Shown here: piece by piece, positions 52,710 through 64,000 of the stretch
Position numbering within the stretch: the stretch's first letter is position 1
How the letters are laid out: the number at the start of each line of letters is the position of its first letter
DNA from: Stictocephala bisonia
Lineage: Eukaryota > Arthropoda > Insecta > Hemiptera > Membracidae
Length of the DNA stretch: 64,000 nucleotides
Direction of reading: 5' to 3'
Assembly (NCBI GenBank): GCA_035578905.1
Contig: JAQJVL010000794.1
Location: 209,001-273,000 of the forward strand
Translations under genes and position numbers: made by a program
Notes under the pieces: generated by a model
What the model was told of the DNA's origin: nothing
The model's database searches: none
The model's input: only the letters and a program-made list of their open reading frames with translations

Positions 52710-54496
52710 TCATGTCATATGAAAATCGCCTTTTAAAAGTCTAGTAAACGTTTTTTTGAATTGATGGTTAGCTAAGGCGTAGCAGAACGGGTTCATGGGA
52801 CTGTTGGCATAGCACAGGAAGTAAGAGAAAAGGTAAAGGTATTCATTGGTGCAAGGAGGCTCGTTGCAAAACCCCTCAACCAGGGCCAAAATATGGTAAG
52901 GGGTCCAGCAAGCGACAAAAGCACCAAGTATAAAAGATATGGTACGGAAGGCCTTTCTAGCTCTGTTTTCAGACTTAGACTTCTGTCTTCCGATGCTTTT
53001 CTTTCCTTTTGCTTTCAGGCGTTTGCCGATAGTTCTGACAAAGTCCCTTCTAGAACCTTCTCTTTTTTCCACAAAGTCATTCTTCTTGACTTCTGGTGTA
53101 GAAGGTGGCTGAGCGTAATGGGGTTTCTCAGCCGCATCCGTGAATATTGTCACGGGAGTACCAGGCTCCTCTTGAGAAACCACCGAAATGATGGGTCGCT
53201 GACTGTCTGACGGATCTACACTTACTTCCGTGTTGACCTTACCAACTTGGGCAGCAGCGCGGATAAGTGCGGCCTGTAAGAGGGAAGTGTTGCTCATTGT
53301 CAGAACATTGTGTGATGGTGATGGTGGTGCAGTTGTGGAGCTGACAGGAAAGCTAAGAGAGGATGGAGGACTCTCCACACTGGGAGAGGGTACTATGACC
53401 GAGCTCTCATCCATATATTTGAGGTCGGAGTTGTCTAGACCGACTAGGATATCGTAGGTAACGTTATACACGCCATAAGTGTTACTAACAAGGAGACTTC
53501 TAGGACGATCCGAAACATCTGAAACCGGAGTACTACCTTGAAACTGTACGGGAGGTGGAATGATACCCTGGGATTTATGTGAAGTTGTAGACTGTTGAGA
53601 ATGAATACTAGAAGCTGGAATAGAATATGCTTCAGATGTCGACTTGATACTCCTTACATCATCCTTTACGAAATCTTCCTTGGCAGCTAGTACGGGTGTT
53701 AATGTTTTCGAAGATAAATTTCCAGGCGTCGTTTCTGAAGGAGGATTGTCTGTGTCTAGTAAACTAGCTTCCGGAATCAGTGGTAGACCTACAGAAACGA
53801 ATTCTGTGACGGAACTGGAAGGATTCATAAAGCCTTTAGATGGTGTTGTAGAGTCAGCATCTGTTGTCTTCGTTGGGATTGTTCCATTCAACCGAGCATT
53901 ACTTGCACTCACGAGCGCTTGTAAAGCTCCTGAGCTTACAACTATGTTAGCTATAGACGACCTCTTTTTAGACCAATCCATCTTTTGAGGGACTTGTAGC
54001 TCCTTATTAGCTGCTGTACTGTCGTCGTCTGATTCAAACGCGGGGCTACTAGATCTCTCTGACTTGTCCTGTTCGGTCGTCCCATTTTGGTTGTGTTTCT
54101 TTTCTACCGAGGAAGATGTACCATCGGTAACCGTTCCCGTAGTGGATGATTTCTTCTGGCTAGAAGATGACTCTCCACTGATTTGCTGCGTTACCTGAGG
54201 GGGGCCTGGCTGAATCGCTGCGGCCTTTGGCTTGTCTTGGCTCAGCAGGGTGCTCTGTGTCTTTGAGAGCCCTATGCCTGCTGCACGGCCCGCCATTCCT
54301 GACATTGCCCCCGCACTAAGTGCCACCATTGACTGCATTTTGCGCTGCTTCGCCTCACTCTTCTTCTGCATATCATAGGCCACTTTGTATATACCACCGT
54401 ATAAGATGAACAGCACCACCAAGGTCGTCCAGTAGTAACCAATTATGAGTGCCGTGTTGAATACAGGGTCTTTCAGAAACTGCACGGCACATTGAC
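52710..54496 (-). CDS. mAChR-B: Muscarinic acetylcholine receptor (B/GAR-2 type), last coding exon
   Basis: This is a G-protein coupled receptor for acetylcholine in the neuronal plasma membrane. The exon begins at 54496 after a polypyrimidine tract and TTACAG acceptor; the residues MFFFT before it are intron. It encodes the end of extracellular loop 2 (GQCAVQFL), TM5 ([20 protein letters not shown]), a very long third loop of about 430 residues rich in Ser/Thr/Pro, TM6 with the CWTPY motif, and TM7 with [12 protein letters not shown], an NPxxY variant. The protein ends KGDFHMT. The [20 protein letters not shown] start of loop 3 is typical of invertebrate B-type receptors. TM1-4 lie in upstream exons outside the window. 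The exon is intact. Confidence 0.88.
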
Positions 54497-55119
54497 CTGT
54501 AAAAAAAAACAATTAAAATAGTTAAGTTTTGTTTAGTTCAATATTGATTCAATATTAATCTAAAAATATATTAATAATCTCAGATCTTAGGCTTAAGCGG
54601 CCGGTGTCATAACTAGAGTATATGTTTTCTGGTGACAACCGCATCAAGGTGCTATATACACTTGACAAGATAACCAGACGTTTGTGATGTGTCATATTCA
54701 TTGGTATCACTGAGACTGCGATAAATATAATAGTATGTTAAAAGCTTGTCTAAAAAAAAAAACTAAATTATAAATTTAATATCATCAACCTACTCATCAA
54801 AAAGTGTATAGGCATATACAACCAAATTATCATGAATTACACCATATTTTAATTGTATTTAGCTAAGATATGGTACCAAAAAAGATATATGACATGGCCT
54901 CCAAAAAATTAAATTCAAATGTCTGTAAAAATAACCTGATCATTGAAATTCTTAAAATATTTTACCAACATATATTTATTAATAAGGTTAGTATATAATG
55001 TTAAAATCTTCATACTAAATACTATTGCTTACATTACCAGACATTCTAAATGACAAGTTAGTATCAAATAATAATAGAAAATCAAGATTTAAATCAAAAT
55101 TTAATTGGTAGTAGTTTGT
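54497..55119 (-). other. Intron upstream of the receptor exon
   Basis: The 3' splice site TTTTTTTTTACAG ends at 54497 on the minus strand. The AT-rich intron continues at least to the edge of the LINE fragment at 55120, which may itself be intronic. No other exon of the receptor is recognised in the window. Confidence 0.6.
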
Positions 55120-56750
55120 TTATGTACACATATCGCAAACACAAGTCCTATAACACCCTATAGGAGGAAGTATCGTGCTGAAGGAACTGTCACTGGTGGT
55201 GGTTGCCATGTATCGATCGCCAAATGGGAACATTGCAAGGTTCTCTGCGTTGCTTGAATTGTGTTTGGCACACTTGTTAACTTTAGGTCTCCCAGTTATA
55301 GTTGTATCTGACCATAACATTAATTTAGTTAAGTCATCCAATGAAGCTACTGAGTTTTTAAACATATTAAGAAGTTACAATATCTATAGTACAGTTACTG
55401 AGCCTACTCGGGGAAATGCTTCCCTTGATTCATTTTTAAACAATATTGGTAGGTGGAATTATAGAGTTAGTGTAAGCAATTACCAAATAGCTGACAATAA
55501 ACATGTATTTCTCTCTATGCAATTTTCTTTGCCTAGCCGCTGTGATATAATTTCCAAAGGTAAGCCTATATCTTATAGAAGCTTTATAGACTAAGCCATT
55601 CAGGCCTTTTCTGATTCTTTATCAACTCAAGTACCTGAATGGAGTGAGATAGTTAGGTCATTGTCTGCGAATTACGGTTTTGTATTATTTCTTAATAGGT
55701 TTAAAAATCTTTTGATTTTTTTTCTTTCCTGTAAATGTTAGAACTGTGTCAGATGTTACTAACACCAGGCTTAAAGTAAAAAAAAATGGTATACCACTGA
55801 ACTGGCTAAAATCAAAAGTTTTAGACTGTTGGCAACTGATTTGGTCAAGACCAGGCAAATACTTTTTGCTGTGTTGCAGGGTCTAAATTAAAAAAAAAAG
55901 AATAATGTTCTAAACTTAAAGCAGCTAAGTTAACTGCAAATGTTAAGCACATCCAGAATTCTGCTAATCTTTGCAAAGCAGCTTAGTCATTAATTAATAG
56001 GAACAAGCACCAATCTGTTACCTCTATTAGTAGGCCTAGCTTTGCTCCAGTCAGTGATTCTAACAACTATTGTATTGGCTCTGTTCAAGATACTGGGGAA
56101 GAAAAAAAAAACACTAATGAGTTTGATTGTATTTCAAACATACCTGACATTGAAAGTAGATTTAGTTTTATTCCAGTAAATAGTGTAAATATTGTTAGTA
56201 TAGTTAATGGATTTAAATAAACTAGTATAAAATTTGTCTCCTGCATTGTTTAAAAGTGTTGCATGTATCTTGGCACCTATCTTAAGTTTTCTTTTTAACA
56301 AATGTTTTGAGGAAGGTATATTTCCTAAGGTTTTAAAAATGTCTAGAACTGTACCTATTTATAAAAAGGGTTCTCATTATGAGATGGCAAACTATAGAGC
56401 TGTATCGTTGATACCTGTTATTTCTAAAGTATTAGAAACAATAATGTTTAACCAGTTGAGAGAATACTTTGAATCGTACTATCTCCTTGCGTCAACCCAA
56501 TTTGGTTTTAGGAAGGACAAGTCCATTTCATTAGCAGTCGAAACTCTTGTGATTGACATCCTTAATTCCTTTGATTAAAGAACTCGACATCGGTTGCACT
56601 TTATGATTTGTCTCGTGCGTTTGACTGCATTCTGCACAAAATTCTTCTTTCAAACTGAAGAAATATTTCTTGTGGTGAGTGCCCTCTTAAGTTATCAGAC
56701 AGAAGGCAAATTGTTACCTGGGATGATGAATTCTTATACCTTATGAATGT
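55120..56750 (+). pseudogene. Decayed LINE ORF2 (endonuclease and start of RT)
   Basis: 55175-55594 gives endonuclease sequence (VVAMYRSPNG, VTEPTRGNASLD), where the GDFN motif has become SDHNIN and so has lost key residues. 56234-56578 gives RT fingers (NYRAVSLIPVISKVLE, FGFRKDKSISLAVETL), and 56590-56640 the palm start (ALYDLSRAFDC) in another frame. It stops near 56750, before the YADD box, where repeat R copy 2 starts. Many stops; dead. Confidence 0.8.
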
Positions 56751-56754
56751 AAAA

Positions 56755-57165
56755 CAGAAGGGCGAACGACAGTGGAGCGCCTCACAAAAACATATAAAAC
56801 TGTCAGCCAGGAAATCGCGAATCCGCGACACAGGAGCGCCTCTTACCTGGCTGAGGGGTTGTCATAAATAATTTTCGCTAGGGGTGCGACTCAGGAGCGC
56901 CTCCGAAAAGGGGTGGGGAGGCGCTCCTGTGTCCCACCTAAAACTACCTGTCCTCGGCACTCTACCTGCTTCCTACCTGCTATCGAGCTCAGCTCGCGGG
57001 GCCTCCTAAATACCTACCAATCAAATATCACAACGGCTAATATCACACTGACTTTATTAAGTGCACTGCATATTATGTAGGAGTAAGTGTAACATTGATT
57101 AATTGATTGTAGTTGATAAGTCCTAGTAAGGGGTTATCCTAAAAGATCAATCAAAATTATTAATG
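56755..57165. repeat. Interspersed repeat R, copy 2 (inverted relative to copy 1)
   Basis: It matches 11118-11460 in inverse orientation and extends further on one side, to GACAGTGGAGCGCCTCAC at 56765. Inverted GC-rich words (GGAGCGCCTC/GAGGCGCTCC) surround GAAAAGGGGTGGGG. A related GACAGTGGAGCGCCTC core is also the centre of the fold-back element at 58180. Confidence 0.75.
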
Positions 57166-57229
57166 TACTGTGATAAGTATTCTTAATCATGTTTCATTTT
57201 ATTTGAATTAATAAGTAGTTAAACTATTG

Positions 57230-58000
57230 CAGACTTGTTTTAAAACAAGTTTGTAATCGTACAGATAAATTACAATCATTTATGTGAAGAAAATTCCCAA
57301 ATTGTTATCAAATGGTGTTCAGAAAATAAATTAACAATCAATACAAATAGAACATAAGCTATAGTATTTTCGTTGAATCAAAAAATAAATAAATATAAAT
57401 AAAGAACTGAAATGTTTAGGAGTAAAGATTGACTTATATATTACCTGGAACGCCCATACTGATTATGTATAAACAATATTCAATAGGAATGCTTGCTCAA
57501 TGAAGAATTGAAAATCATGTAAAACAGATATTTCATTATTATTATACTATTCATTCATCCATAACCACTTATCTTACTACACTCTACTTTGGTCCTGGTA
57601 CTTTTAAAATCTGTAAATTACAAAAAATTACCTTAAGAATAATAAAAAAAAAACATTCCCCAAAAGGCAAGCAGTAAACTATTCTTTAAAGTACCTTAAA
57701 TTACGTTATTACTTATTTTATATATATCAAACAAAATATTTCTAAATTTTATAATTTGAAGCAGTATGCATAACTACTCTATAAAAAAACAAAGACAATA
57801 TAAGAAGAAATTATTTTACAAATTATAAATTAATACATATTTTTGAAAACAATTCAATCAAAATGTTTAATAAATTACCAATACATATAAGAATTCTGAA
57901 AGAAGATGCTTTCAATGAAACATTTAAAAATTACACGACCAGAAATTGTTTATATCGAATTGAATATTTTAAATTTCAAGAACTATAAGAATATTATGAA
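57230..58000 (+). pseudogene. Heavily decayed LINE RT C-terminus
   Basis: Broken frames read CSENKLTINTNRT, then KCLGVKIDLYITWNAH, then LPIHIRILKEDAF with NETFKNYTTRN, the usual order of the post-RT region of CR1-like elements. There are stops every 20-50 codons. It may be the far end of the 55120 element, separated from it by repeat R. Confidence 0.5.
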
Positions 58001-58179
58001 CTATTTTTTCTTCTTTATTACTTTTTTTTATTTATATTAATTTACTATTTTACATATTGTATGTTTAATACTTTTTTATTAAGTGAAGACAATAAATATT
58101 ATTATTATACAGTCCTGGACTCTATAACCTCTGTCACGTATATGATTATGAGTAATATATAGTAATATAGTTACGTATT

Positions 58180-58945
58180 ATACAATACACCTTCTCTATG
58201 ACTTAGAAGCGTGTTAATGAATCGGACTATAACAGCTTATTTTAATATAGATTTTATTTCCAATTTCAATAACTGAAGGCTTTTTTATTTCTAAAGTAAT
58301 TTGAAGTGTAAAATTTGCTAACATACCCGGGAATCGAACCCGGATCATATGTAAATACTGTAACATGTATGCTTACTTTAATAAACATATGTCTTACCTA
58401 CAATTAGATTGCTCTCAAGTTAAACACAATCTCACCATAGATTTCATGACCCCTTAGTTTTTGAACCCATGTCAAACCCTTGTCACACTGGACCCGCGAG
58501 GGTACGACAGTGGAGCGCCTCAAGGCAAGGCGCTCCACTGTCGCAGTTGTGCTATTTCTTGGCTGACAGTTTTATTAGTTTTTGCCAGGCGCTCCACTGT
58601 CGCTCGCCCGGAAATCGCACAACCTCGCGGGTCAAGTGTGACAAGGGCTTGACAAGGTTTCAACAACTAGGGCTTCTTGATATATATGGTGAGCTTGTTT
58701 AACTTGAAAGCACTCTAATTGTAGGTGATACATATGTTTATTACAATAAGCATACGTGTTATTTACATAAGATCCGGGATCACTTCCCGGTTATGTTCAC
58801 AAATTTTACACTTCAAATTTCTTTAAAATAAAAATGCCTTCTGACATTGAAATTGTAGTAAATGTAAGCTATATTAAAATAAGCTGTTATAGTCTAATTC
58901 ATTAACACGCTTCCAAGTCAAAGAAAAGATCATTGTATAAGACGT
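58180..58945. repeat. Fold-back element with ~320-bp arms and GC-rich centre
   Basis: The arms 58180-58500 and 58622-58945 are inverted copies. Both hold GAAGCGTGTTAATGAAT, ACTATAACAGCTTATTTTAA, CACCTACAATTAGA-type and TGTCACACTGGACCCGC-type words. The centre (58500-58621) carries CGACAGTGGAGCGCCT and its complement, the word shared with repeat R. Each arm includes a box B-like GGTTCGATTCCCGGG (intact at about 58325-58340, degraded in the other arm), perhaps from a captured tRNA end. Confidence 0.85.
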
Positions 58946-60617
58946 AAAATCGTAGATTGATTGGCGTTTGACGTAATCCTAAGTAACTACTTTTATATTC
59001 CTTTATATTAAATCAAGGCTAAACAGGTTGAACCGTCAATAATGAATAAATGTTGCATTTGAACTGAGTAATAAGTTGATAGAACATCTGTTTGTGGTAT
59101 ATATTTTCAGTTTTGTAATAAAACTAAATGCATTTAACATATACTGTAGTTATTGAATTAATTTAAATAGTATTCAGTCATCATTGAAATTCATCCTTTG
59201 TATTATACTCATACCAACCAACCAACAAGTAGATGACAACCAAATATTTCAAATCTTTGAAGTCTTTGGATGTAATAAATTATCAAAAGGCGTTTATTAG
59301 CAAGTGATAATTCAATATGCATGACAATAAACTTCAAAATCAAATTAAATTGTAAAATATCTTAGATTGTCTTCCAGTCCTTGTAGGTGAAATACCTCAA
59401 CTAAATAACACATTTATTTGAAAATTCTGATAATGTACACGTATAGTATAGTACATTTTATTAAAATTGTTAATATCTATTATGTCTTATAAAACAGTAA
59501 ACAAAATACTAAAAACTAACTATGTAATACAATTATTCTAACTAATAAATCTAAGTTTTAGGCTAACATACAGTAAAGTTTATTGTCTTCTTAAATAAAG
59601 TAACTAAACATTAAGCAAAAGTCTTTCACAAAGAAAAAAACGATATTTTTGTTTTATGATAGTATCTTTGTTGGAGACTAGATTTAAACCTCGGCTGGAT
59701 GGTATTATAGCTGGCAGGATGTTATGTGATGAATTCATGGAACTTTAGACCCTTGTCACCCACTAATTTACCTAACTTTTGTCACCCACTAATGTTAGTA
59801 AACTTTATACAAATGAAAAACCTTAAAAAAGCATACAAGAAAAAGTGTTTGTTTTCAAACCTATTTTTAAAATTGAGATATATATGGATTTGTTACTAAA
59901 TTTACTAAATTAATGTAGTGTAAACGTCTTTTAATACAAATAATAGTTTAATTGTTAGTTAACATTTAACATTTCTTATGGCTGCCATTTTGAAACTGAT
60001 ACAGAAAATTTTGGTAGTTTTTTTATTTTAGACTACCCCTAACTAGTTTAGCAAATATGCCAAGTTTCAAATTATTAGTTCAAACCATGTTTGAGAATAA
60101 TTTTTTTAAATTAAAGACACATACAGACAGACAGACAATTAAGAAGGCGAGATAGGCCACATGTTTATAGGAACTTTTTTTGCTTATTTTCATGTCTATT
60201 ATCATGTTCTGAAGTTGTGCAAACCTCTCGCGAAACACCCTGTATAAATGAGAATAATGCATTTTTGTTATTTTTTTAAAATTTAATTTATATACTCTAA
60301 GTTCAACAAGAGCAGCACCAAAACGTATACTGCATTTTCAAATAACATGATTAACAAATATAAACATAATAATATTAGTACAATTTTTATATCCATAGAC
60401 TCGGCCGATTTCTACTAACTTGCATGAAAATGTTTGCGTTACGTACGAGCGTCCGACTGCACTTTTCTGCTTCCTATCGTGTTTTAAATATAAAGATAAT
60501 GACATAAAATTTAATGAATAAATAAATAAAAGTATATATTATTGGCTTTCTAATTGTGATAGTAAATATGATAAATGAAATATTATACAGTCCTCTCTAC
60601 TACCTAAACTTAAATCA

Positions 60618-60618
<1 letters not shown>
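58946..60618. other. Intergenic, nothing recognised
   Basis: AT-rich sequence with no gene-like frame or clear repeat. The small minus-strand frame at 60080-60262 has no supporting feature. Confidence 0.6.

Positions 60619-60674
<56 letters not shown>
60619..60674. repeat. (TA)n microsatellite
   Basis: About 27 uninterrupted TA dinucleotides, able to extrude as a cruciform. Confidence 0.95.
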
Positions 60675-60679
<5 letters not shown>

Positions 60680-60689
60680 TAAATCATAC

Positions 60690-61175
60690 TATTAAGTATT
60701 CTTTCAGAGACATTTCTGTTATGGTATTAGATTATGGAGCCATGCATCCAGTGCTAAGAAAATACTTCTCCTGCAGAAGAAGGAAATTAGGATTATTTCA
60801 AATCATGATTTCAGAGACCATTTTAGACCTCTATTTGTCAAACAAGAGTTAATGACTTTGGTCAATTTGTACATATTCCAATGTCTTCTAGCAATTAAGG
60901 AAAAAACTGTTGTTCAACCTTTAAATAATAGTATTCATAACTATGGTACTATGAGCAGAGCAATTTTATTTACCAGTAGATATAGACCTGACAAGTGCTT
61001 GAAGTGGTTTCCTGTTACAGGCAGCCTACCAATACAAGACCTACCAAAGTCAAAATTTCACAATATCCTCAAACATTGGCTAATAAAACATCCTTTTTAT
61101 AATAGTGGAGGGTTTTTTAACCTATTTACAATTCCCTTTAGGCCTACTTATAGCCATTGGTATAGAGCTCCTTAA
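60690..61175 (+). pseudogene. LINE RT C-terminal fragment
   Basis: Before the Met at 60852 the sequence already reads as the region beyond the RT domain (YYGIRLWSHA, LLLQKKEIRIIS), shifted in frame. The ORF itself (ELMTLVNLYIFQCLLAI, DLPKSKFHNILKHWLIKHPF) is the C-terminal tail of a CR1-like ORF2. The catalytic domain is absent, cut off by the (TA)n tract at its left edge. Confidence 0.7.
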
Positions 61176-61583
61176 GGTATGCCAATTTGATATTTTTACA
61201 TGGATTTTGAGTGCTTGACTTTTGAAGTTATATGGTGTGTTTTTAGTTGTTATGTTTATCATTTGTGCATGTTTTATTTTGAGGGCCAAAAAAAAAAAAC
61301 AGCTTGACTTTTGACTTGCATGGTATATTAATTTAATTTAGATTTAATAAATATTAACTAAGTCTATTGTACAAACATGTATTTAATTGCCTCATAAAAA
61401 TCTAGAATCTTTAAAAAAACCTTGAGTCTGTCTTTGAAAAACTTATACAGACCGGATGTGCGTATCCGGTAGGCCTACCAATGTTCGTTTTCGTATTTGT
61501 CTTTGTTTAATTTATTATTTGTGTTATGTGAAATTTGTGTTGTATATACTCGACAGTCCAGCTGGAACTAAAACCACGTTTTT

Positions 61584-61627
61584 ACTGACCTGAAGATGGA
61601 ATTCTTATTCCGAAACATGTAGTCAGT
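61584..61627 (+). ncRNA. Candidate minimal hammerhead ribozyme (Penelope-type)
   Basis: The order is stem I strand ACTGAC (61584-61589), CTGAAGA core (61590-61596), stem II GGAAT/ATTCC closed by TCTT (61598-61611), GAAA (61612-61615), a 2-bp stem III AC/GT with AT loop (61615-61620), the cleavage-site residue A at 61621, then GTCAGT (61622-61627), which pairs fully with ACTGAC. Every invariant position of the hammerhead (CUGANGA, GAAA, UH) is met. Hammerheads with tiny stem III are known from Penelope-like terminal repeats and retrozymes, where they act best as dimers. No adjacent Penelope coding region is visible. Confidence 0.55.
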
Positions 61628-61913
61628 ATGTAAATTCTTTGGAACTGATAGATAGAGGTATTATACCATTTTAGTCATATTCACAGTTCCTTGGCTAAAA
61701 CCATGAATTTTAACTTATAATGTAATTATTTAATACATAAAACATGATAATGTAAACGTATGTCGATGGCTGTATGTTTTAACTTCTCATCATCACCCTG
61801 GAGTAATGGACATTTTTAATCAAATAAAGTTTGTTTATCCAGTTGCTTGGTTTGTATTAGTTAATTCAATGTCACATTTTCCTAATATCAGCTCACAATT
61901 ATCATTCCAATAG

Positions 61914-62570
61914 ATGAAATGAAATGAAATAGTTTTTATTGCTTTTTGACAATACGTACATATTGTATAGCAAAAGTCATATTATTAGTAATAATGATCA
62001 TACAAACTAATGATACACTAAGTGATGGGATAAAATAACTATAATAACAATTTGAGCAAAGTTTAGTGGGGGAGTTCATTTATTCACAGAGTCACGCATT
62101 CATTCACTACAAACACTCTTCTACAGCAGTAAAATTCATACAGGATCGCTCCTGAGCCGTCTGCAAATTAGGGGTCTGCTATAAATTCACCCACAGAATA
62201 ACAAGCGAGAGCCACTAAGTAGCCTTTTAATCGAGACTTGAATTTGTTTAAATTTTGTTCCCTTTAAACATAAACATAACATAAACTGGGAGAATGTTTA
62301 AAATGTTGACACCTGCTACAGACAGTTTGCGTTCCAGGGCCGCTGTACGGTGCCGAGCCACTCTAAAACTGTGACTACTTCTTGTTTCGTGTTGATGGAT
62401 GTCGCTTCCTCGTGTTATAGTTTGTATGATAGAACCTGTCTCCTAAACCCTCGGCTACCTGGGACTGGCCCGGGACACCCCCCAGCACTGGCAGCCGTCT
62501 GCGGCTGTTTCCTTAATGAGTCACTTACTGGCATCCCCACTAGGTGAACTAACTTTTTTCCCGGATCACA
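61914..62570 (-). mobile_element. Non-LTR retrotransposon 3' end, short fragment
   Basis: On the minus strand the piece ends with TTTCATTTCATTTCAT (61914-61929), as the element at 1-1770 does, preceded by AATAAA. Broken frames upstream read KFKSRLKGYLVALACYSVGE, the C-terminal motif of CR1-like ORF2, and ARHRTAALERKLSVAGV. The plus-strand frame at 62350-62547 is a shadow. Confidence 0.65.
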
Positions 62571-63120
62571 ATTTTTGAATTTTTTTCAAATATTTGAAAA
62601 GTACATAAAAAATAAGATCAACGATATAAAACTCGATAAAAATTGAACAATATTGAGGTGGTCTGTTTATTTGTATAGTAACAATAAAGTTGGTTTTGTG
62701 TAACGATATGACGATTAAATTACATTGGTATTGACAACAATTCTAATAAAATAATTTTTTAAATAAGCTTATGAGTAACATGGGTTAGAAGTAACAATCG
62801 AGTTTCACGAGAAAAATCTACGGTACCAACACCTGGAACATTGGACTTTTGCAGTGAAAGTCTGACTCATGGTGGCTAAAATATTTCTGAGAAGTAAATT
62901 ATTGCAAGTTTACTGAGTTAGAATAATAAAGCCAAACACTGCGTTATTGAGTAAACATTAATATCATAGGCCATTTTACCAATGTGAATCTAAATAATTG
63001 ACAAGGATTTGAAAAATAAGACTATTCCTACTTTTAAGCACATTATATTTATAATTCAATCAATATTTTACAACTTTCACTTTTCACATGAACTATAACA
63101 AAATAATCCAAAAGCACATC

Positions 63121-63510
63121 ATATACATATCTTAAATAATAATGACAAGGGCACAATAATAGGCACAATATTAACATAATAACAATGAATACTATACAAA
63201 CTTACATAAGCAAATTTTGAAATATACATAATGTAGATTTTACAAGTTTGCTGTGAATAGGGCATCTATACGAAAATAATTACTTACTAAGATTATTAAG
63301 AACCCATGTACCAAATTTTATCCAAATATTAGTGATATACATATCTTAAATAATAATGACAAGGGCACAATATTTACATAATAACAATGAATATTATACA
63401 AACTTACATAAGAAAATTAAAAAATATACATTATGTAGATTTTACAAGTTTGCGGCGAATAAGGGGGCATCGATGCGAAAATAATTACTTAATAAGATGA
63501 TTGATAATAA
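63121..63510. repeat. Tandem duplication, period ~214 bp
   Basis: Two copies start ATATACATATCTTAAATAAT at 63121 and 63335 and run in parallel through TGTAGATTTTACAAGTTTGC to ATAATTACTTA. They precede the Penelope RT directly and may be its duplicated leader or terminal repeat. Confidence 0.8.
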
Positions 63511-63537
63511 TTACTAAAATAATTGATTAACGCCGAA

Positions 63538-64000
63538 ATGGCTGTAAAAAGCATTGAAAATGAGGACAATAGAAATGAAGCTAGGCTACTTATATCTAGG
63601 AAACTAAATAGGAAATACGACATTAAGAACAGATCTGTTTTACCTCCATCACAGAGACAGGAGATTAACGTGTTTAGGAGTATAAAGTCCAAACTACTAG
63701 ATAATGACGCAATTTTGTGTAAGGCTGATAAGGGGAACACCACTGTAATTATGTACACTAAGGCTTACAATGAAAAGGTTTATGACTTTATTGCTAACAA
63801 TGATATTGTTCAAATGAATAAGGATCCAACCAAATCTTTCCAAAATAAAATTAAGAAAGTTATCAATAAAAGTAAAGTTTTGTTTTTAGAAAATGAAATA
63901 AAGTCTTTAAAGATGATGAATCCGGCACCCCCCGTTTACGTGGACTACCTAAGGTATACAAAGACAATGTCCCAATCAGGCCGCTTATTGACTATACAAG
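63538..64000 (+). pseudogene. Penelope-like reverse transcriptase, N-terminal part, cut by window edge
   Basis: The frame opens at ATG 63538 and is still open at the window edge. CKADKGNTTVIMYTKAYN is the Penelope RT entry motif. The stretch LRGLPKVYKDNVPIRPLIDY, its next conserved block, sits in another frame from about 63935, after a run of C. So a frameshift at 63930-63936 breaks it in this copy. The catalytic YxDD and GIY-YIG parts would lie beyond the window. Confidence 0.8.

Noticed and set aside
52893..53988. Plus-strand frames opposite the receptor exon (52893-53210, 53230-53457, 53644-53988)
   Set aside because: Shadows of the minus-strand receptor coding sequence.
58321..58345. tRNA gene at the GGTTCGATTCCCGGG word
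   Set aside because: Only a T-arm/box B-like word is present; no box A, anticodon arm or acceptor stem at the right distance.
60080..60262. 60-codon minus-strand frame
   Set aside because: Hydrophobic AT-driven frame with no neighbours, motif or repeat support.

Overview
The window is repeat-rich, AT-rich animal nuclear DNA, most likely from an insect. The one clear host gene is on the minus strand at 52710-54496: the last large coding exon of a muscarinic acetylcholine receptor of the invertebrate B/GAR-2 type, covering TM5 to TM7 and the C-terminus, with a clean 3' splice site. Almost everything else is transposable-element sequence in various states of decay: CR1/Jockey-like non-LTR retrotransposons, Penelope-like elements, fold-back elements, a probable tRNA-derived SINE, microsatellites and a degenerate satellite. 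The species cannot be named from the sequence alone.

Layout. 1-1770 is the 3' part of a non-LTR element. 2009-7208 is a degenerate GT-rich region built from two tandem ~2.4-2.8 kb units, with (GT)n tracts, a SINE and a 36-bp minisatellite. 7209-10400 shows nothing coding. 10425-11117 is a Penelope-like fragment (GIY-YIG end), followed by a repeat (11118-11460) that recurs inverted at 56755-57165. 11488-15889 is a decayed CR1-like element on the minus strand. 15890-29921 is a complete-ended Polinton/Maverick (adintovirus-like) insertion with ~430-bp terminal inverted repeats and a 6-bp target duplication TTCAGT. 29937-34468 and 34469-39480 are two minus-strand non-LTR elements with ORF1 and ORF2. 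40083-40235 is a near-perfect 72-bp-arm palindrome at the end of a FLYWCH-type gene fragment. 42090-44095 is a diverged fold-back element. 44430-49735 is a plus-strand non-LTR element interrupted by a second one (46740-48757). 52710-54496 is the receptor exon. 55120-58000 holds RT remnants, 58180-58945 a fold-back element, 60690-61175 an RT tail, 61440-61640 a candidate hammerhead ribozyme, 61914-62570 a non-LTR 3' end, and 63538-64000 the start of a Penelope RT.

The Polinton is the most interesting object. It carries a deoxynucleoside kinase, the C-terminal stub of a protein-primed DNA polymerase B, the major (double jelly-roll) and minor capsid proteins, an adenain-like protease, a parvovirus-type phospholipase A2, a fibre-like protein, a packaging ATPase, and an integrase with a chromodomain. 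Most core genes carry stops, frameshifts or lost catalytic residues, and the polymerase is nearly deleted, so this is a fossil or a non-autonomous copy. Its right third (25457-29021) is an accessory island of short genes that look aimed at host pathways: a BIR (IAP-like) protein, a small protein resembling the PP1-binding core of PPP1R15/GADD34, and a paralogous set of F-box/Elongin-A-like proteins with a second, PC4-like domain. Several of these reading frames are still open. Virion genes are packed with ATGA and TAATG overlaps, like a viral operon.
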